Below are positions 34,201-44,756 of a stretch of 64,000 nucleotides of DNA, piece after piece. The stretch spans positions 31,455,715-31,519,714 of the forward strand of contig LS997562.1 in the NCBI GenBank assembly GCA_000469685.2, in the 5' to 3' direction. Numbering within the stretch: position 1 is the stretch's first letter; every line of letters begins with the position of its first letter. The position numbers and the translations under genes are program-made. Source of the DNA: Haemonchus contortus. Lineage: Eukaryota; Nematoda; Chromadorea; Rhabditida; Trichostrongylidae. The notes beneath the pieces are model-generated. The model saw only the letters and a program-made list of their open reading frames with translations, ran no database searches and had not been told where the DNA came from.

Positions 34201-35678
34201 GTCCTCTCGTAGCGATACTCAGAGCTCACGTGATTCAAAAGGTCGGTTTCTTTTCAAATTCAATACAAGCAGTAAAGCTACCGAAATTTTGAATTTACTT
34301 TTCGCATTTTTTCCCGGTAGATGTGATTATGCTAAGCTTGGGATTTTTTGTCATCTCAATCTATAACATAGGAAAACTCGCAATATAGGCAGTTGTTTCG
34401 GCCGGGTCACTGACCTCACTACAGTTTATCCTTCCTTACTGCTTACTGCAGCTTCTAATCAGATCTGACACCATCCTTTTGCAGTGTGTATGTGTGCATA
34501 TTAACTGGAAATCGATTTTTTACACTTGTAGGCCCAGTTCAGTCGAGAATGATTGCTGAGATTGTTCTTCTAGAAGAACCTGTGACTCCCAAAATTAGCC
34601 AAGGGACGCAGTCAATCATTCTTGACGGAAAACAGTCAGTATAGGGCGTAATAAGAGCCAAAGCCTGAACAGTCAAGAGGAACGAGTTGCTAAGCGTTGT
34701 AAAAGCTGCAGAGGTTGAACCAATCGCGCCGAGACCCACATTCTGTACGCAGGCAGCTTACTGCAGCCAGTTGTATGCGAGGAAGCGCACATTCGAACAG
34801 CTCGTCTGAATATTCATTCCATGCACCTTTTTCCGTGACGTTCTCGTCCATTCCTGATTTTTCTCCTTTAAAGCCGTATATTTCTCCAAATACGCCGATT
34901 TTCGCGTTTTCTTCGCCACCTTTGCACTATACAAAACTATCTGTCTCTTTCATTACTGTCTAAAACTATATAATCCAAATTTGTCGTGAACTGTGCCTTT
35001 GAGTTAAATTTGATGCTTCGTAACACTGATATTGACAAAGCCGAGTCTCCAAACATGAACTATTTGTTTATCAGAGCGAAGCGATATTTGTTTATCTCCA
35101 AGCCACTGTGGGGTTTTTTTTTCAAAAATATTTTTAAGGTTCAAAATCAGAAACGGCAGAACGGAAATCTGAAAGGAAGGGATCTTCGAGCAACCGGGAT
35201 AGCCATAGCTACTTTTCCAAACGCGGATCTTCCGGTAGCTTTCGCTTTTTCAAAATTTTGATCGGTTTCATTTCCCTTAGGGTGTTTTCAAAATATCACT
35301 TTCCTATCTCAACGTAGTTTTGGCAGATATGGATGTTCCAGCTAGTTCCAATGCTGTGGATGACATGGCAAGTGCTGAGGAACCTGAGAGTTCAGCTGAT
35401 GAAGTCAGTCCCGAGCGTGGATATGATAGCAATTGTAAGCTTTGTAAAGTTTTTTTTTTTTCGAAATGGCTTTAAAGAGTATTTTTCGAAAGATTTTCTG
35501 AAATAAGTTAATCAGCTCAATTGCAGCTGATCCTGGTGCTGAATTTGCAGAAGAGAACCATAGCGATGATTTGCCTCTGGGCCGAACAACAAGCCTTTCG
35601 GATAGTTTTATCGATTCAATCCCCGTTATAAGAGGCGCTGTTTTACAACAACTACCAACTGTGATTGATTCGGTTTGA
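25217..35678 (+). CDS. AT-hook DNA-binding protein, twelve exons, family not recognised
   Basis: Twelve exons keep a single reading phase: 25217-25288, 25358-25479, 26275-26334, 27931-28015, 31025-31563, 31624-31680, 31737-31808, 33344-33364, 33956-34073, 34133-34241, 35327-35434 and 35527-35678, giving 504 residues. AT hooks are minor-groove DNA-binding motifs of chromatin proteins. Three canonical ones are present: KPRGRPP (residues 72-78, exon 3), TRGRPRK (295-301, exon 6) and RPRGRPRK (313-320, exon 7); a basic patch KRRPRRA follows in exon 9. Exon 5 is long, Ser-rich, and has an acidic run of D and E near 31,253-31,295. Exons 9-10 encode a helical, non-repetitive stretch (MIQDFLELYAKVDLADLEFI, then FVRMLVDEYVEE) that is the best candidate for a conserved domain. 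Exon 8 is a 21-nt microexon. Acceptors are nearly all TTTCAG-like; two donors are weaker (GTTTGT, GTCGGT). A nuclear chromatin role is inferred from composition only. Confidence 0.82.
26395..26540 (+). repeat. SINE 3' fragment in intron 3 of the AT-hook gene
   Basis: The segment with ATAGAAGTCGGATGCGAAGA, CACATCCCAAAATGGGG and AGGCGCCAAAG matches the tail of the SINE copies at 24 and 37.8 kb. The tRNA-like head is absent. Confidence 0.5.
27550..27720 (+). pseudogene. Non-LTR reverse-transcriptase fragment in intron 3
   Basis: A plus-strand frame reads YLADDAVLLSASSPELIDC, the catalytic ADD box and following residues of a non-LTR retrotransposon reverse transcriptase. Stops follow within about 100 bp. 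It is distinct from the RTE remnant at 21 kb (AVLLS instead of GLIS). Confidence 0.5.
28016..31024 (+). other. Intron 4 of the AT-hook gene
   Basis: A 3-kb intron without recognised genes. Small open frames on both strands (29,562-30,768) lack motifs and splice context. It may hold decayed transposons. Confidence 0.5.
31809..33343 (+). other. Intron 7 of the AT-hook gene
   Basis: A 1.5-kb intron ending in the acceptor TTTTATTGCAG before a 21-nt microexon. No repeat family was recognised. Confidence 0.5.
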
Positions 35679-37659
35679 TATTGCCTTTTTATGCGCCGAC
35701 TTTTACATTGAAAGGATAGCGGCTCCGAGTTCGGCTTCTACCTCAAACGCTTCCAAACGTGTTCCGCCATTAATTTTCGCTTATACTTGGCTTCTTTCTC
35801 GTAATCATGTGCTACTGCGTAAGATGCGAAATTCCGTCAAACCTATTATTGTTAGCAGTAAATGTCAAGTGTAGTAGTGGTGGGTTTTATGTGGTGATGT
35901 CGTCAGCGCCAGTTATCATCAATATATCAATGTTGACAGCTATAGCTGTTGTCTGGAACAGCCCTTTTCATTTGCGAGTAACAGACTAATGTTATCGAAA
36001 AACCATTGTCATTGTTAAAGGGCTCCTAACTGGAAGTAGCTCAACGATCCCGCTGGGGTTTAGGAAGTGGTGCTATCTCGACGGAGTCACAGACCGCTTT
36101 CATGCTCATTGTACTGACATGGAGGGATAGTGGGCAACCCCCGATTTCTTGGCTGTTTCTACAGCTCCGAAGGAAAAGTATACAATAAGAGGGCTCATAG
36201 AAGTTAAGGGCACTATCTTCCTTTCGCTAACCTTCTTTCTGGAGTTTGCGGTGGATTTTTTTTGTCTTCAACTCTTGCGGATAAGAATGGTAGGGGCTCG
36301 GTCGCGTTGTAGCTCTACCTTTTGAGAGGAGACCCAGTCTCTGACGTGATCGCCAGCAATTTCGGGATTATTAGAAACCAGATTCATGATGTGCAGGTCA
36401 AGCTGTCTCCCAATACAAATTCTCGCCGAAATCCACTCAGGAAACAGAAACGAGGCAAACCCAACACGTTCTGCAAGTGGGGCAGGAGAGGGGATGAGAA
36501 AACATTGCCAGGTTGGGTGATGGTGTGTCTCGAGGGATATGATTGGTACTCCCAAATCATCCCTCTTTTTCTTCCGTGGAAGGGCGTCTTCGAAAACAGT
36601 TTTGGCGCTGATGTTCCGATCTTTGTCGACATCGTCCCATAATCTCATCAATTTTGTATCAAAGCTTACACAAGCTAATATCATAAGGTAAAGCATCGTA
36701 TTAAGATGAATTTCATGGTTTTTCCCAGATTTGAATCATTCATATAGTATTTTTGGCAATTTTTCTGGCAGATTTACTATTACCTTAGGAATCTTGCTAA
36801 AAGATGAGTACGAAGAAGGTGAGGGTGGAAGTTACCCTTGATAGTGTAGCGAGAATCATTTTCCAGCCCAAAATGGCTCTCGGGGTGCTCCAATATAGGA
36901 AATTGGAGTGTTTCCGATTGAATAGCCTTGACAGTTACCCCCTTGCCTCCTCAATCGTCCAGTGGCATGATTTCTAAGTGCATGTTGCTTTAAAATTCTG
37001 CTGTATATACTGTTTACAACAAGTAGGCATATTGGAAGTAATTTTGCAGAATAATTTTGTTTGCTGCTTTGTGCTGGGTAGAACTTGGCGCGGTTGAAGC
37101 GGTCGCTCTTGATTTGTTAAACGCACCTACATTCTATTGACAATATAGCTGTAGATGGCTAAAATCTGTTACTTGTTAATCATCATGTACAGGACCTTAT
37201 TTAGTTTGATCTTAGAAATATAAGCGTAGTTTCTTTTCTTTTCGTTCATTTTCACCCTTATGTCTCGATGCGATCGTAATTTACATTGCAACATATATTG
37301 CTAGTGCATTTGTAATCGGTGAGTCTTATCCTAGAATTGAAATATGCATCATATTTGTTTGTTGGAAATTTTTTATGATATTAATCGTGCTTCCATAGTG
37401 TCTGTCTTATATTCCAGCATTTTATACGCAGAAGTTGTGTGTTTAATTGTAATTATGGTAAAATTTATTTGTTCATTGCTTATTCACCCTGCTACTGCTA
37501 ATCCCATAAGTTATAGCATAATCTATACAGCTATATTAGGACCTTGCGAAATAAATGACATATTTCCATGGCAACAGTAGTCAGCAACAGAACATTTCTC
37601 GTCCCCTGAACTTGAGCTTCTTAGATTCGTTCATCAGCCTTGTTATGCTGTCCGACTTT
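35679..37659. other. Intergenic DNA with one unexplained open frame
   Basis: The minus-strand open frame 36,696-36,268 (142 codons) includes RLWDDVDKDRNISAKTVFED and ends ELQRDRAPTILIRKS. It resembles no family I know and has no clear exon context. It could be part of a repeated element. Confidence 0.3.
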
Positions 37660-37955
37660 TTAGGATATAGTGCCAAGTGGCGCACTAACACAGACGAAAG
37701 TCAGAGTATCGGATCCCGGATCGATATCTGCCCAGGCTCTCCGAACCTTCCAACCCTCCAGGATCGGTTAATTGGTACCAGACTCGTGTGGGAGGATAAA
37801 AATACTGACTTTTACTTTAGCTGGCCAACGCAATCCATTGTATAGGCTACATACGCATTCAGAGCGGCGCTGCGGTTCTGCATAGAAATCGAATGCGGGG
37901 CGCATCCCAAAAATTCGATTGGTTTAGGCCAGAAACTTTGGGCATTATACTTTTT
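37660..37955 (+). repeat. tRNA-derived SINE copy, plus orientation
   Basis: It contains TAGTGCCAAGTGGCGCACTA, GGATCCCGGATCGATATCTG (degenerate B-box region), GGTTAATTGGTACCAGACTC, GGGAGGATAAAAATACTGAC, TTGTATAGGCTACATACGCA and ATCGAATGCGGGGCGCATCC, all in the order of the 24-kb SINE. The B box is mutated, so it is a dead copy. Confidence 0.75.
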
Positions 37956-40900
37956 AAAAGGCTAATAATGTGGTGATTCAGTGAATTAAAAAAATGTGAA
38001 ATTCGCAATAATAAAAGGTCAAAGGCGATACCATCCTAACCATTTTGTAAGAGCTGAATGCCGCGGTGAAGGATATAACTGAAGAATATTTTGAGTTTTT
38101 TTTCGAAGTCATAGGAGGAGTTATCTGCTCCCCAGCTGATGCTCAATCAGTTATTTCCTGGGAATGAGTGTTAATATGCACTTATAGACATTCCTCAATT
38201 ATTATTATTATTGAAGCTTCATAGAAACCATTAATCGTCAGGACTTGCGGGGCTAATTAGCAGCCGATGTACAGTGGCTTGAGGTATCGCTTTGTGCCTG
38301 GCAGCATGGATTCCCGTGCAGATAAACAAACCTATTTATTCCTTCGAAGTCTTATTCAGTCTGGCTAATAAGGCTTGAGTGAAATGAGTGAGCCATGATC
38401 GCGGAACGGGACTAACTGACCATCAGCTTTCGTCCACCCAGGCTATTCATTTTCTCTTCAAAGAATTGGACAAATCTTCAATTTTGGCACATATCACTAA
38501 TTATACGATTGAATGGTTGAGTGGAACCGTTAGTAACTCAAGTTTAAGTTACATTGGGGTGAAGTTCGGAGAGATTATTACAATACTCTGCGCCTCTTAG
38601 ATGGCCGAGGTTCAAACGAGCAGGCTTAGTCGATAAAAATGTAGGTTGCACAATGCTGTTACAGTTCCATTTTCTTACGAATTCGTTCGGGTGTTCCGTG
38701 TTGCTGCCAATTTAGTATTTTTCTTTTGAAAGCTGAAAAACTGGGATTGCATAATTTTACAACTATCGTAATTGGATTGTCTAGAGATAGAGTTCAGTGG
38801 AATCACCCACAGGCTTTCGCAAACTTGACTCATTTCTCTCCAATACTCTGCTTCAAGAACCTAGATTTTTTACCATGTTTTGCAAGTCCGCCAGCTATTT
38901 CTTTTGTACTTCTCATGACAAATAGTAATCGCTTGAAAACTATTTAGATTTTTCTAGTGATCTTCATTTCCCACGAAATTGATAGGCCATCGATACTGTG
39001 GATTCTCTTTCTGTAGATTAGACGAATGGCTATCCGGTGTAACAATATCACGACTGAAGGCAACAGAATTGAAAAAAATCTATCTCAAAAACGAAGGATG
39101 GGAAAATGTTAGGTGTGAAAATGATAAATTCGCTATTATGATTTGAAGTCTCAAAAAACGGGCTGGATGATATGACAATGATCAACGCCATTCCTTTCCA
39201 AGGGGTATACCTTCGAGTGCCAGTTCCCGTAATTCGCGTTAGGAGGCTCTATCCAGTAATGTTCTGCCATTCCATAAAGTGCACTTTGCAACCCAAATCG
39301 TCGACATTTCGGAAAAAAAACATCGCTTCGAGATATTAAAGTACCACTATGTCAATGCTGAATTTCCCCGTCAGTAATATTTATATATGGTTTCCTTAGA
39401 TGAAAATTAAAAGCCGGTACGCCTACGCCGAGCTATCCAAACTAGGCTTTCCTCCCTTCTTGACCAGTGATCAATCCAGTTTTTTCAATGGAAAGATACC
39501 AAACTGTTCACAATCCAGTTGGTCCCACAAAGATAGGCCAAACCCGAATCTATCTGCAAATTTTAGGTGTAGCCAGGTATCCGTACCCCTGTAGAGGTTA
39601 TGTCCGGTACCTATACCCCTATAGGGGTTCCAACTCTAGCAATCCCTGTTGTTCCTTATTTAGCCCCGTAAGTTGCTCTGCTAAAGTGCATATTCATTTC
39701 CACTTAGAGATGAAAATAGTTATACATTCAATGGGCTGCTTGCATTGGCAAAGCATTTTCAATGAAATATGTAGCGGACGGACGTCCTTGCTTGGTCAGA
39801 TGGCATGTTAGCATTGGAAAGCAGGCTAGAATTGTGACGTGCATATACCTAATTAGGAATCGACGTTGAGGACATAAAGATGAAATTCATTAATGAATAA
39901 TTTGTTATACTAAGTAATCACTTGACTGAAATTCTTTGACATTTTCAATAAAAGCCTTTTCAATGAAAGAAAAGCCTCAGGAATCTCATCAGGAACTTTT
40001 TTCCCGCCGGATTTTGTCTGCCCTTTTCGGGGCAAGGCAATGATGAAGAATTCCAACGAACATATCTTTTCTGGTATTCAATACTGCTAATGAAATTCTG
40101 AAAGTAATGAGTTTCAGTGACTTTCAGGATATTTTCTTACCCCCCCCCCCCTCCGAGAAGGTCCCCCGCCCTCCCAACATCCTCTGGACAGCGCTTCTTT
40201 GGTGGGCGATTTGGGTGGGCTATAGGTCTTGGAATCCGCAGTTGTGTGAACTGGTCCAAGGCCTCCTGTCAAGGGGGAAGAGTGGGATCCATCTGTGATG
40301 CGAAGCTGGCCGGAATCAAGTAGAGGGCGCCTTTGTTGCTTTGTGTAGCCCTCCTACTTCGAATAACTACTACTTTGCGTCCCTTGTAGTAGTTATTCCT
40401 CGGGAAACACCCGCTAGTCGGAAAATATTTATGTTCGTAAAAGTAGACATGCCCTTACTGCAAATACGCTGTTCATCTTTACGAAGTAATGGCTTCCAGT
40501 GTAACCATGGCTTTGGATTTCCGATACGATTTTCCACCCCCACTTAATATTGGCTATATTCCACTTTTACCCGATTTATCTTCCTTGAAATTCTGTTGAA
40601 AATAGATGGTATAACAAATGTGATGGTGGTGACCAAACTACGAAACGAAGTCAAAACAGCAGCAGAACGAAGTCTACTGTAATGAAATTGGATGCAAAAC
40701 AAATTCCAATAAAGGCAGAAGTGCAAGCCAACAGAAATTTAGCTCGAATAACAAAAATTGAATTAGATTAGTGCTATTCACCGAAAACAAACGCTTGCCT
40801 TCGAATCATACTTCATGCTTAGGGCAGAGCAGGGTGCAGAGGAGAGGCGTTAATCAGTACTATCCCACCCTATTCCACCCCACCAAAAAAGCGGTTCTCA

Positions 40901-41220
40901 TGACGGCCCTCCCATTACATGCTTCCCTTGTACTCGTTTCCTATTTCTTCAGCTCTTCCGTATTGTGCGGCGATGATCGTCGAGGGAACAGAGAAGTGGG
41001 AAAGCGGAGAGCTTTGTTGAAGATTCGACGCTCCCTCCAGCAGGGCAGATGGGACGTTTGATCAGTTCGTGGTGCATGGGCATATCTTCGCCTAAATTCT
41101 ACGTGCTGAGAATGTTGCTGGACGCCCACAGGATGGTATCGGCTATAGCCATCTTATTACTTCATCATCTGGATCCCGCCTTCACTAGGTGGCCAATCCC
41201 ACGTAGATGTACGTGAGATG
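37956..41220. other. Intergenic DNA, no gene recognised
   Basis: AT-rich with short open frames only. It contains the palindromic repeat near 39,585-39,630 and a run of 12 C at about 40,141. Confidence 0.4.
39571..39635. repeat. Two-unit repeat with a 14-bp palindrome
   Basis: Two imperfect units of about 30 bp: GGTATCCGTACCCCTGTAGA with its continuation, then GGTACCTATACCCCTATAGG with its continuation. The second contains the perfect palindrome ACCCCTATAGGGGT (39,615-39,628). Function unknown. Confidence 0.6.
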
Positions 41221-41232
41221 ATAAAACGTAGA

Positions 41233-41788
41233 CTCCAACTTCTCTCTTGCTTTAACCTCGGCATTGTTGTTTATGATTAAAATGCTTCTGTGCCGTACGA
41301 GGTTGTTAGGTGGAACAAATTTATTTAGTCAACGGCCTAACGTTTCGACGTAATCGTCTTCTTCAGAGGCCTAAATGCAACTCGAGATGATTTGCACATT
41401 ATCCAAGAAGCGCGTTATCTTCCCTGGCAAAATTGACGACAAATTCAAAACCCATGATTTGAAGCATGACTCACCAGGGTTCCACCGCTTGAGCGGAAAG
41501 AAATCCGCTGTCGCCACGGGCGACTGTCAGTAGCGAATGAGACTTTCTTTGTCTCCCTTATACTTGTGATAAGGAAGATCACGTCATAATGCTACTGAGT
41601 CATAAGTCGCAGTGCGGTATGTATGGCAAAAGATCGTTGGTTATAGACGGGCACTCATCTCTGCCGTTCATTTTAGGATTTCTTTGGAAAATCCAAAACG
41701 CCTCTAATGCCTTTCTCGCTGAAATCTCCGTCTCCTGCGCTAATATCGTGCACTTCATTTCGAAACTGTTGCCGTTGTGCTCCTCAAT
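41233..41788 (-). repeat. Left pLTR-like direct repeat
   Basis: Nearly identical to 44,205-44,756. It contains the first codons of the element's ORF (complement of CTTTAACCTCGGCAT), the hammerhead-like motif, untranslated DNA and the 3' end of the GIY-YIG ORF. Two such copies in direct orientation are expected for tandem Penelope insertions. Confidence 0.85.
41334..41371 (-). ncRNA. Hammerhead-ribozyme-like motif, copy 1
   Basis: On the minus strand: stem I GGCCT, core CTGAAGA, stem II GACG with loop ATTA and CGTC, core GAAA, palindromic stem III around ACGT, then AGGCC closing stem I. Type I hammerheads with very short stem III are known from Penelope-like elements, where they act best as dimers. 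All core positions look intact here. Confidence 0.65.
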
Positions 41789-42052
41789 TTTGTGCCTACC
41801 AAGCGCCGTCAGCAGGCTGCCTCGCCTCATACTAGCTAAGTGCTCTTTAATACGTATAGCTAGTTGTCTTCCCGTTTCTCCGATATATGTTGACCCACAT
41901 GTCCGGCATTCTATCTGGTAGATTACGCCTATCAGTGCGCAATCACCTGTTTTTCCGTAGGGACATATGTTGCAGTCTTTTGTTATGCACTGCTTATCGT
42001 AGAGCCTGTTTCGAACTAATAGTTGCTTGATGCTGTTATTAGGAATGTTCAC
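41600..42052 (-). CDS. Penelope-like element GIY-YIG endonuclease (copy 1)
   Basis: A 150-codon frame encodes the endonuclease that nicks target DNA for element insertion. A Cys-rich linker (CITKDCNICPYG, with a further Cys in GDCAL) precedes the GIY-YIG box, VIYQIECRTCGSTYIGETGR, with the conserved Arg in RQLAIRIKEH. The domain is intact to the stop. The frame opens at a GTG overlapping the TAG that ends the reverse-transcriptase frame, one base out of register, so translation as a fusion needs a frameshift or the copy is mutated. Copy 2 has the same overlap. Confidence 0.85.
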   Translation of the reverse strand: MNIPNNSIKQLLVRNRLYDKQCITKDCNICPYGKTGDCALIGVIYQIECRTCGSTYIGETGRQLAIRIKEHLASMRRGSLLTALGRHKIEEHNGNSFEMKCTILAQETEISARKALEAFWIFQRNPKMNGRDECPSITNDLLPYIPHCDL

Positions 42053-43293
42053 TAATTGTACAACATCTTGCAGCCCAGCTCTGAAAATGCTCCGCTGTAT
42101 AGCACTGCTAACTTTATCGGAGATGAAGGGAAGACATAGTGGTAACTTGTTTTGGGGCGTAGCAACTGCGTATTAGTGCGACCTTTTCTAGAACCGTGTG
42201 GTACCGTATAACCGTTTACAGCAGCTATCTCACAAGCTAAACGTCGTGATTCGTGACGTTCAGCCTCACCCGTGCAGACACTTGTTGCTGTTCTCAACAT
42301 GTTGCTGACGACTGCACGTTTAACGGCTTGTGGATGAGCTGATGTAGCGTGGAGTAAGATATTCTTAGAACTAGCTTTACGGTACCACTTTACACTAACA
42401 ACGCCACTGGATACTTTGACTTGAGTGTTGAGGTAAGGGAGCCAACCGTCACGTGGTACCTCTCGGGTAAGTTTAATGTACTGTGACTGCTCGTTCATGA
42501 CTCCAAAACACTCGTCCATCTCGAACTGTGTTGATGTCACAATGAAACAGTCATCGATATATCTGCAGTAAATTGAAGGATTTCGTGCTAGAACCGGTTC
42601 TTCAATTCTACCCATAAAACACACTGCAAGAACCGGTGCTAGCCGTTGTCCCATGGCAAGACCTCGTACTTGAGAAAAGTACTTTCCCGCCCATTTGAAG
42701 ATATTACAAGTTAAGCATTCCTTGACCAACGTCATTATGTGCATTTTACTAAGTCCAAAGGTGTTAATACTGTTAGCATGTCTATCTAGCATTTCAGATA
42801 ATGCTTGTAGAGCTTGCTCGTTTTGGACATTAGTATAAAGCGAAACGACGTCGAACGACTCGACTACATTACTCATACCGAGATCTGAGCCATGTAGTAG
42901 TTCAAGAAAATGCTTAGTACTGGGCAGGTGAGATGGAACCATGGTCAACAGCTGGCTTACGATTTTATTGAGGAACCACGAGATTCTGTCAGTTGGTCCC
43001 CCCACACAACTGATAATGGGTCGAATTTTAAAAGTATCCGGTGATGTGGACAGCGCTTCGTTAGAGGAGAGTTTATGGGTCTTTATGAGGCTGTAAAAAA
43101 CTGGACAGTTCGGACTATCCATTTTGAGCCTACTGACCAACTTTTCATCAATACCCGCAGATTTTGCAACACTCAACCATATATGGTTGAGGCGACTACA
43201 TTGTGATGAAAAGTCTCTCTCAGTCACGCGACGGTAAACGAAGGAGTCGTTGAGATGGAGTTCGGTTATGGCTCGATCAAGTGATTGAGACAT
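42052..43293 (-). CDS. Penelope-like element reverse transcriptase (copy 1)
   Basis: A 413-codon open frame. Visible motifs: KIRPIISCVGGPTDRISWF, motif A FDVVSLYTNV, motif B RGLAMGQRLAPVLA and motif C YCRYIDDCFI with the YxDD catalytic aspartates. It ends KMLYN-stop before the endonuclease frame. The ATG at 43,293 is internal: the upstream codons ISDKGGEFVV read in the same frame and belong to the domain, but a frame break lies just before them. The RT core itself looks intact. Confidence 0.9.
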   Translation of the reverse strand: MSQSLDRAITELHLNDSFVYRRVTERDFSSQCSRLNHIWLSVAKSAGIDEKLVSRLKMDSPNCPVFYSLIKTHKLSSNEALSTSPDTFKIRPIISCVGGPTDRISWFLNKIVSQLLTMVPSHLPSTKHFLELLHGSDLGMSNVVESFDVVSLYTNVQNEQALQALSEMLDRHANSINTFGLSKMHIMTLVKECLTCNIFKWAGKYFSQVRGLAMGQRLAPVLAVCFMGRIEEPVLARNPSIYCRYIDDCFIVTSTQFEMDECFGVMNEQSQYIKLTREVPRDGWLPYLNTQVKVSSGVVSVKWYRKASSKNILLHATSAHPQAVKRAVVSNMLRTATSVCTGEAERHESRRLACEIAAVNGYTVPHGSRKGRTNTQLLRPKTSYHYVFPSSPIKLAVLYSGAFSELGCKMLYN

Positions 43294-44236
43294 AACAACG
43301 AACTCACCACCCTTATCACTAATCGATTAAAGGTCCATTAGATCTTAACTCGCGCAGTTCCTTCAACCTTTGCCTGTGCTTATCCGTCAAGTTTGCGTTC
43401 CGAAGCCTTCTGTTCTGATTTAAAACAGCCAGAACTCCCGCGAATTATACTTTGAACTCATAGTCAGCTTCAGCCGCCGCGGAAGTGGAACAGACGATGC
43501 GAATTCTCGATTAGGATTAGAAATATGTGACTCATGATCCCGTCTGCTCTTCATACGCAGTAGATTTCTCAACCTCTGAAGTCCTACGGCAACTTTACAA
43601 AATGTATGTGCATTGACGTTCTGCGCAGGTGCAAAAGACGGACTTAAATTTATAACATTCAATGCATTAGAGCAGAGATGAGTGCCTCCAAGAACCGTAG
43701 CCCGTGCCAAACTACCCTCACTCCGAGCTTCGTCGCTTCTGTTAGGATGGACCATGGTGGAATGGGTTTCGCGGCTGTGGGCGTCCCCGTAACAGGAATT
43801 CCACAGTCTGTCGTACTACGCACACGGATTAAGCCGCGGATAGGATAGAATTGCAAATCAGTCTCGACTCACCCTCAATCCTCCTCCAAGCCTGATAGCA
43901 CAGAAGGCGCTGGCAAGCTCGCTCTTTTGATACACATATCAACAAGGTGGAATACAATACACGCTGCTTCTCTTTGATCACAGCACTCAGAATTGAGCGA
44001 TAAATGGATGTTATCAGTGGGTGATCTTCAGATAAACTGCATGTAGCTCCTATCTTCTTGTTTGAAATGAATCGCGGGAGCACGCCGGTCGTTCTGCATC
44101 GTTGGAGGAACTTCAACGATTGTCGGGTGGCCACCACCTTCTGACGAAGCGACACCGCTTCGCGCACGAGAGAAAAGAGTTCCGGCGGTACGTCGTTAAA
44201 TAGTCTCCAACTTCTCTCTTGCTTTAACCTCGGCAT
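43294..44236 (-). pseudogene. Penelope-like element N-terminal coding region, broken (copy 1)
   Basis: Pieces in several frames. 44,236-43,829 starts MPRLKQERSWRLFNDVPPEL and reaches a stop after ICNSILSAA. 43,755-43,420 contains NLSPSFAPAQNVNAHTFCKV; then comes NQNRRLRNANLTDKHRQRLK in another frame. At least two frame breaks and a 25-bp deletion relative to copy 2 (near 43,478) disrupt it. Confidence 0.75.
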
Positions 44237-44756
44237 TGTTGTTTATGATTAAAATGCTTCTGTGCCGTACGAGGTTGTTAGGTGGAACAATTTGTTGAGT
44301 CAACGGCCTAGCGTTTCGACGCAATCGTCTTCTTCAGGGGCGTAAATGCAACTCGAGATGATTTGCACATTATCCAAGAAGCGCCTTATCTTCCCTGAAT
44401 GTGACGACAAATTCAAAACCCATGATTTGAAGCATGACTCACCAGGGTTCCACCGCTTGAGCGGAAAGAAATCCGCTGTCGCCACGGGCGACTGTCAGTA
44501 GCGAATGAGACTTTCTTTGTCTCCCTTATACTTGTGATAAGGAAGATCACGTCATAATGCTACTGAGTCATAAGTCGCAGTGCGGTATGTATGGCAAAAG
44601 ATCGTTGGTTATAGACGGGCACTCATCTCTGCCGTTCATTTTAGGATTTCTTTGGAAAATCCAAAACGCCTCTAATGCCTTTCTCGCTGAAATCTCCGTC
44701 TCCTGCGCTAATATCGTGCACTTCATTTCGAAACTGTTGCCGTTGTGCTCCTCAAT
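44205..44756 (-). repeat. Right pLTR-like direct repeat (3' piece of a tandem copy)
   Basis: It matches 41,233-41,788 with a few substitutions and small indels, and breaks off inside the GIY-YIG coding sequence at the junction with the inverted copy. Confidence 0.85.
44305..44341 (-). ncRNA. Hammerhead-ribozyme-like motif, copy 2 (degenerate)
   Basis: Same layout as copy 1, but stem III reads ACGC instead of ACGT and stem I has a mismatch (GCCC against AGGC). It is probably inactive or weak. Confidence 0.55.
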
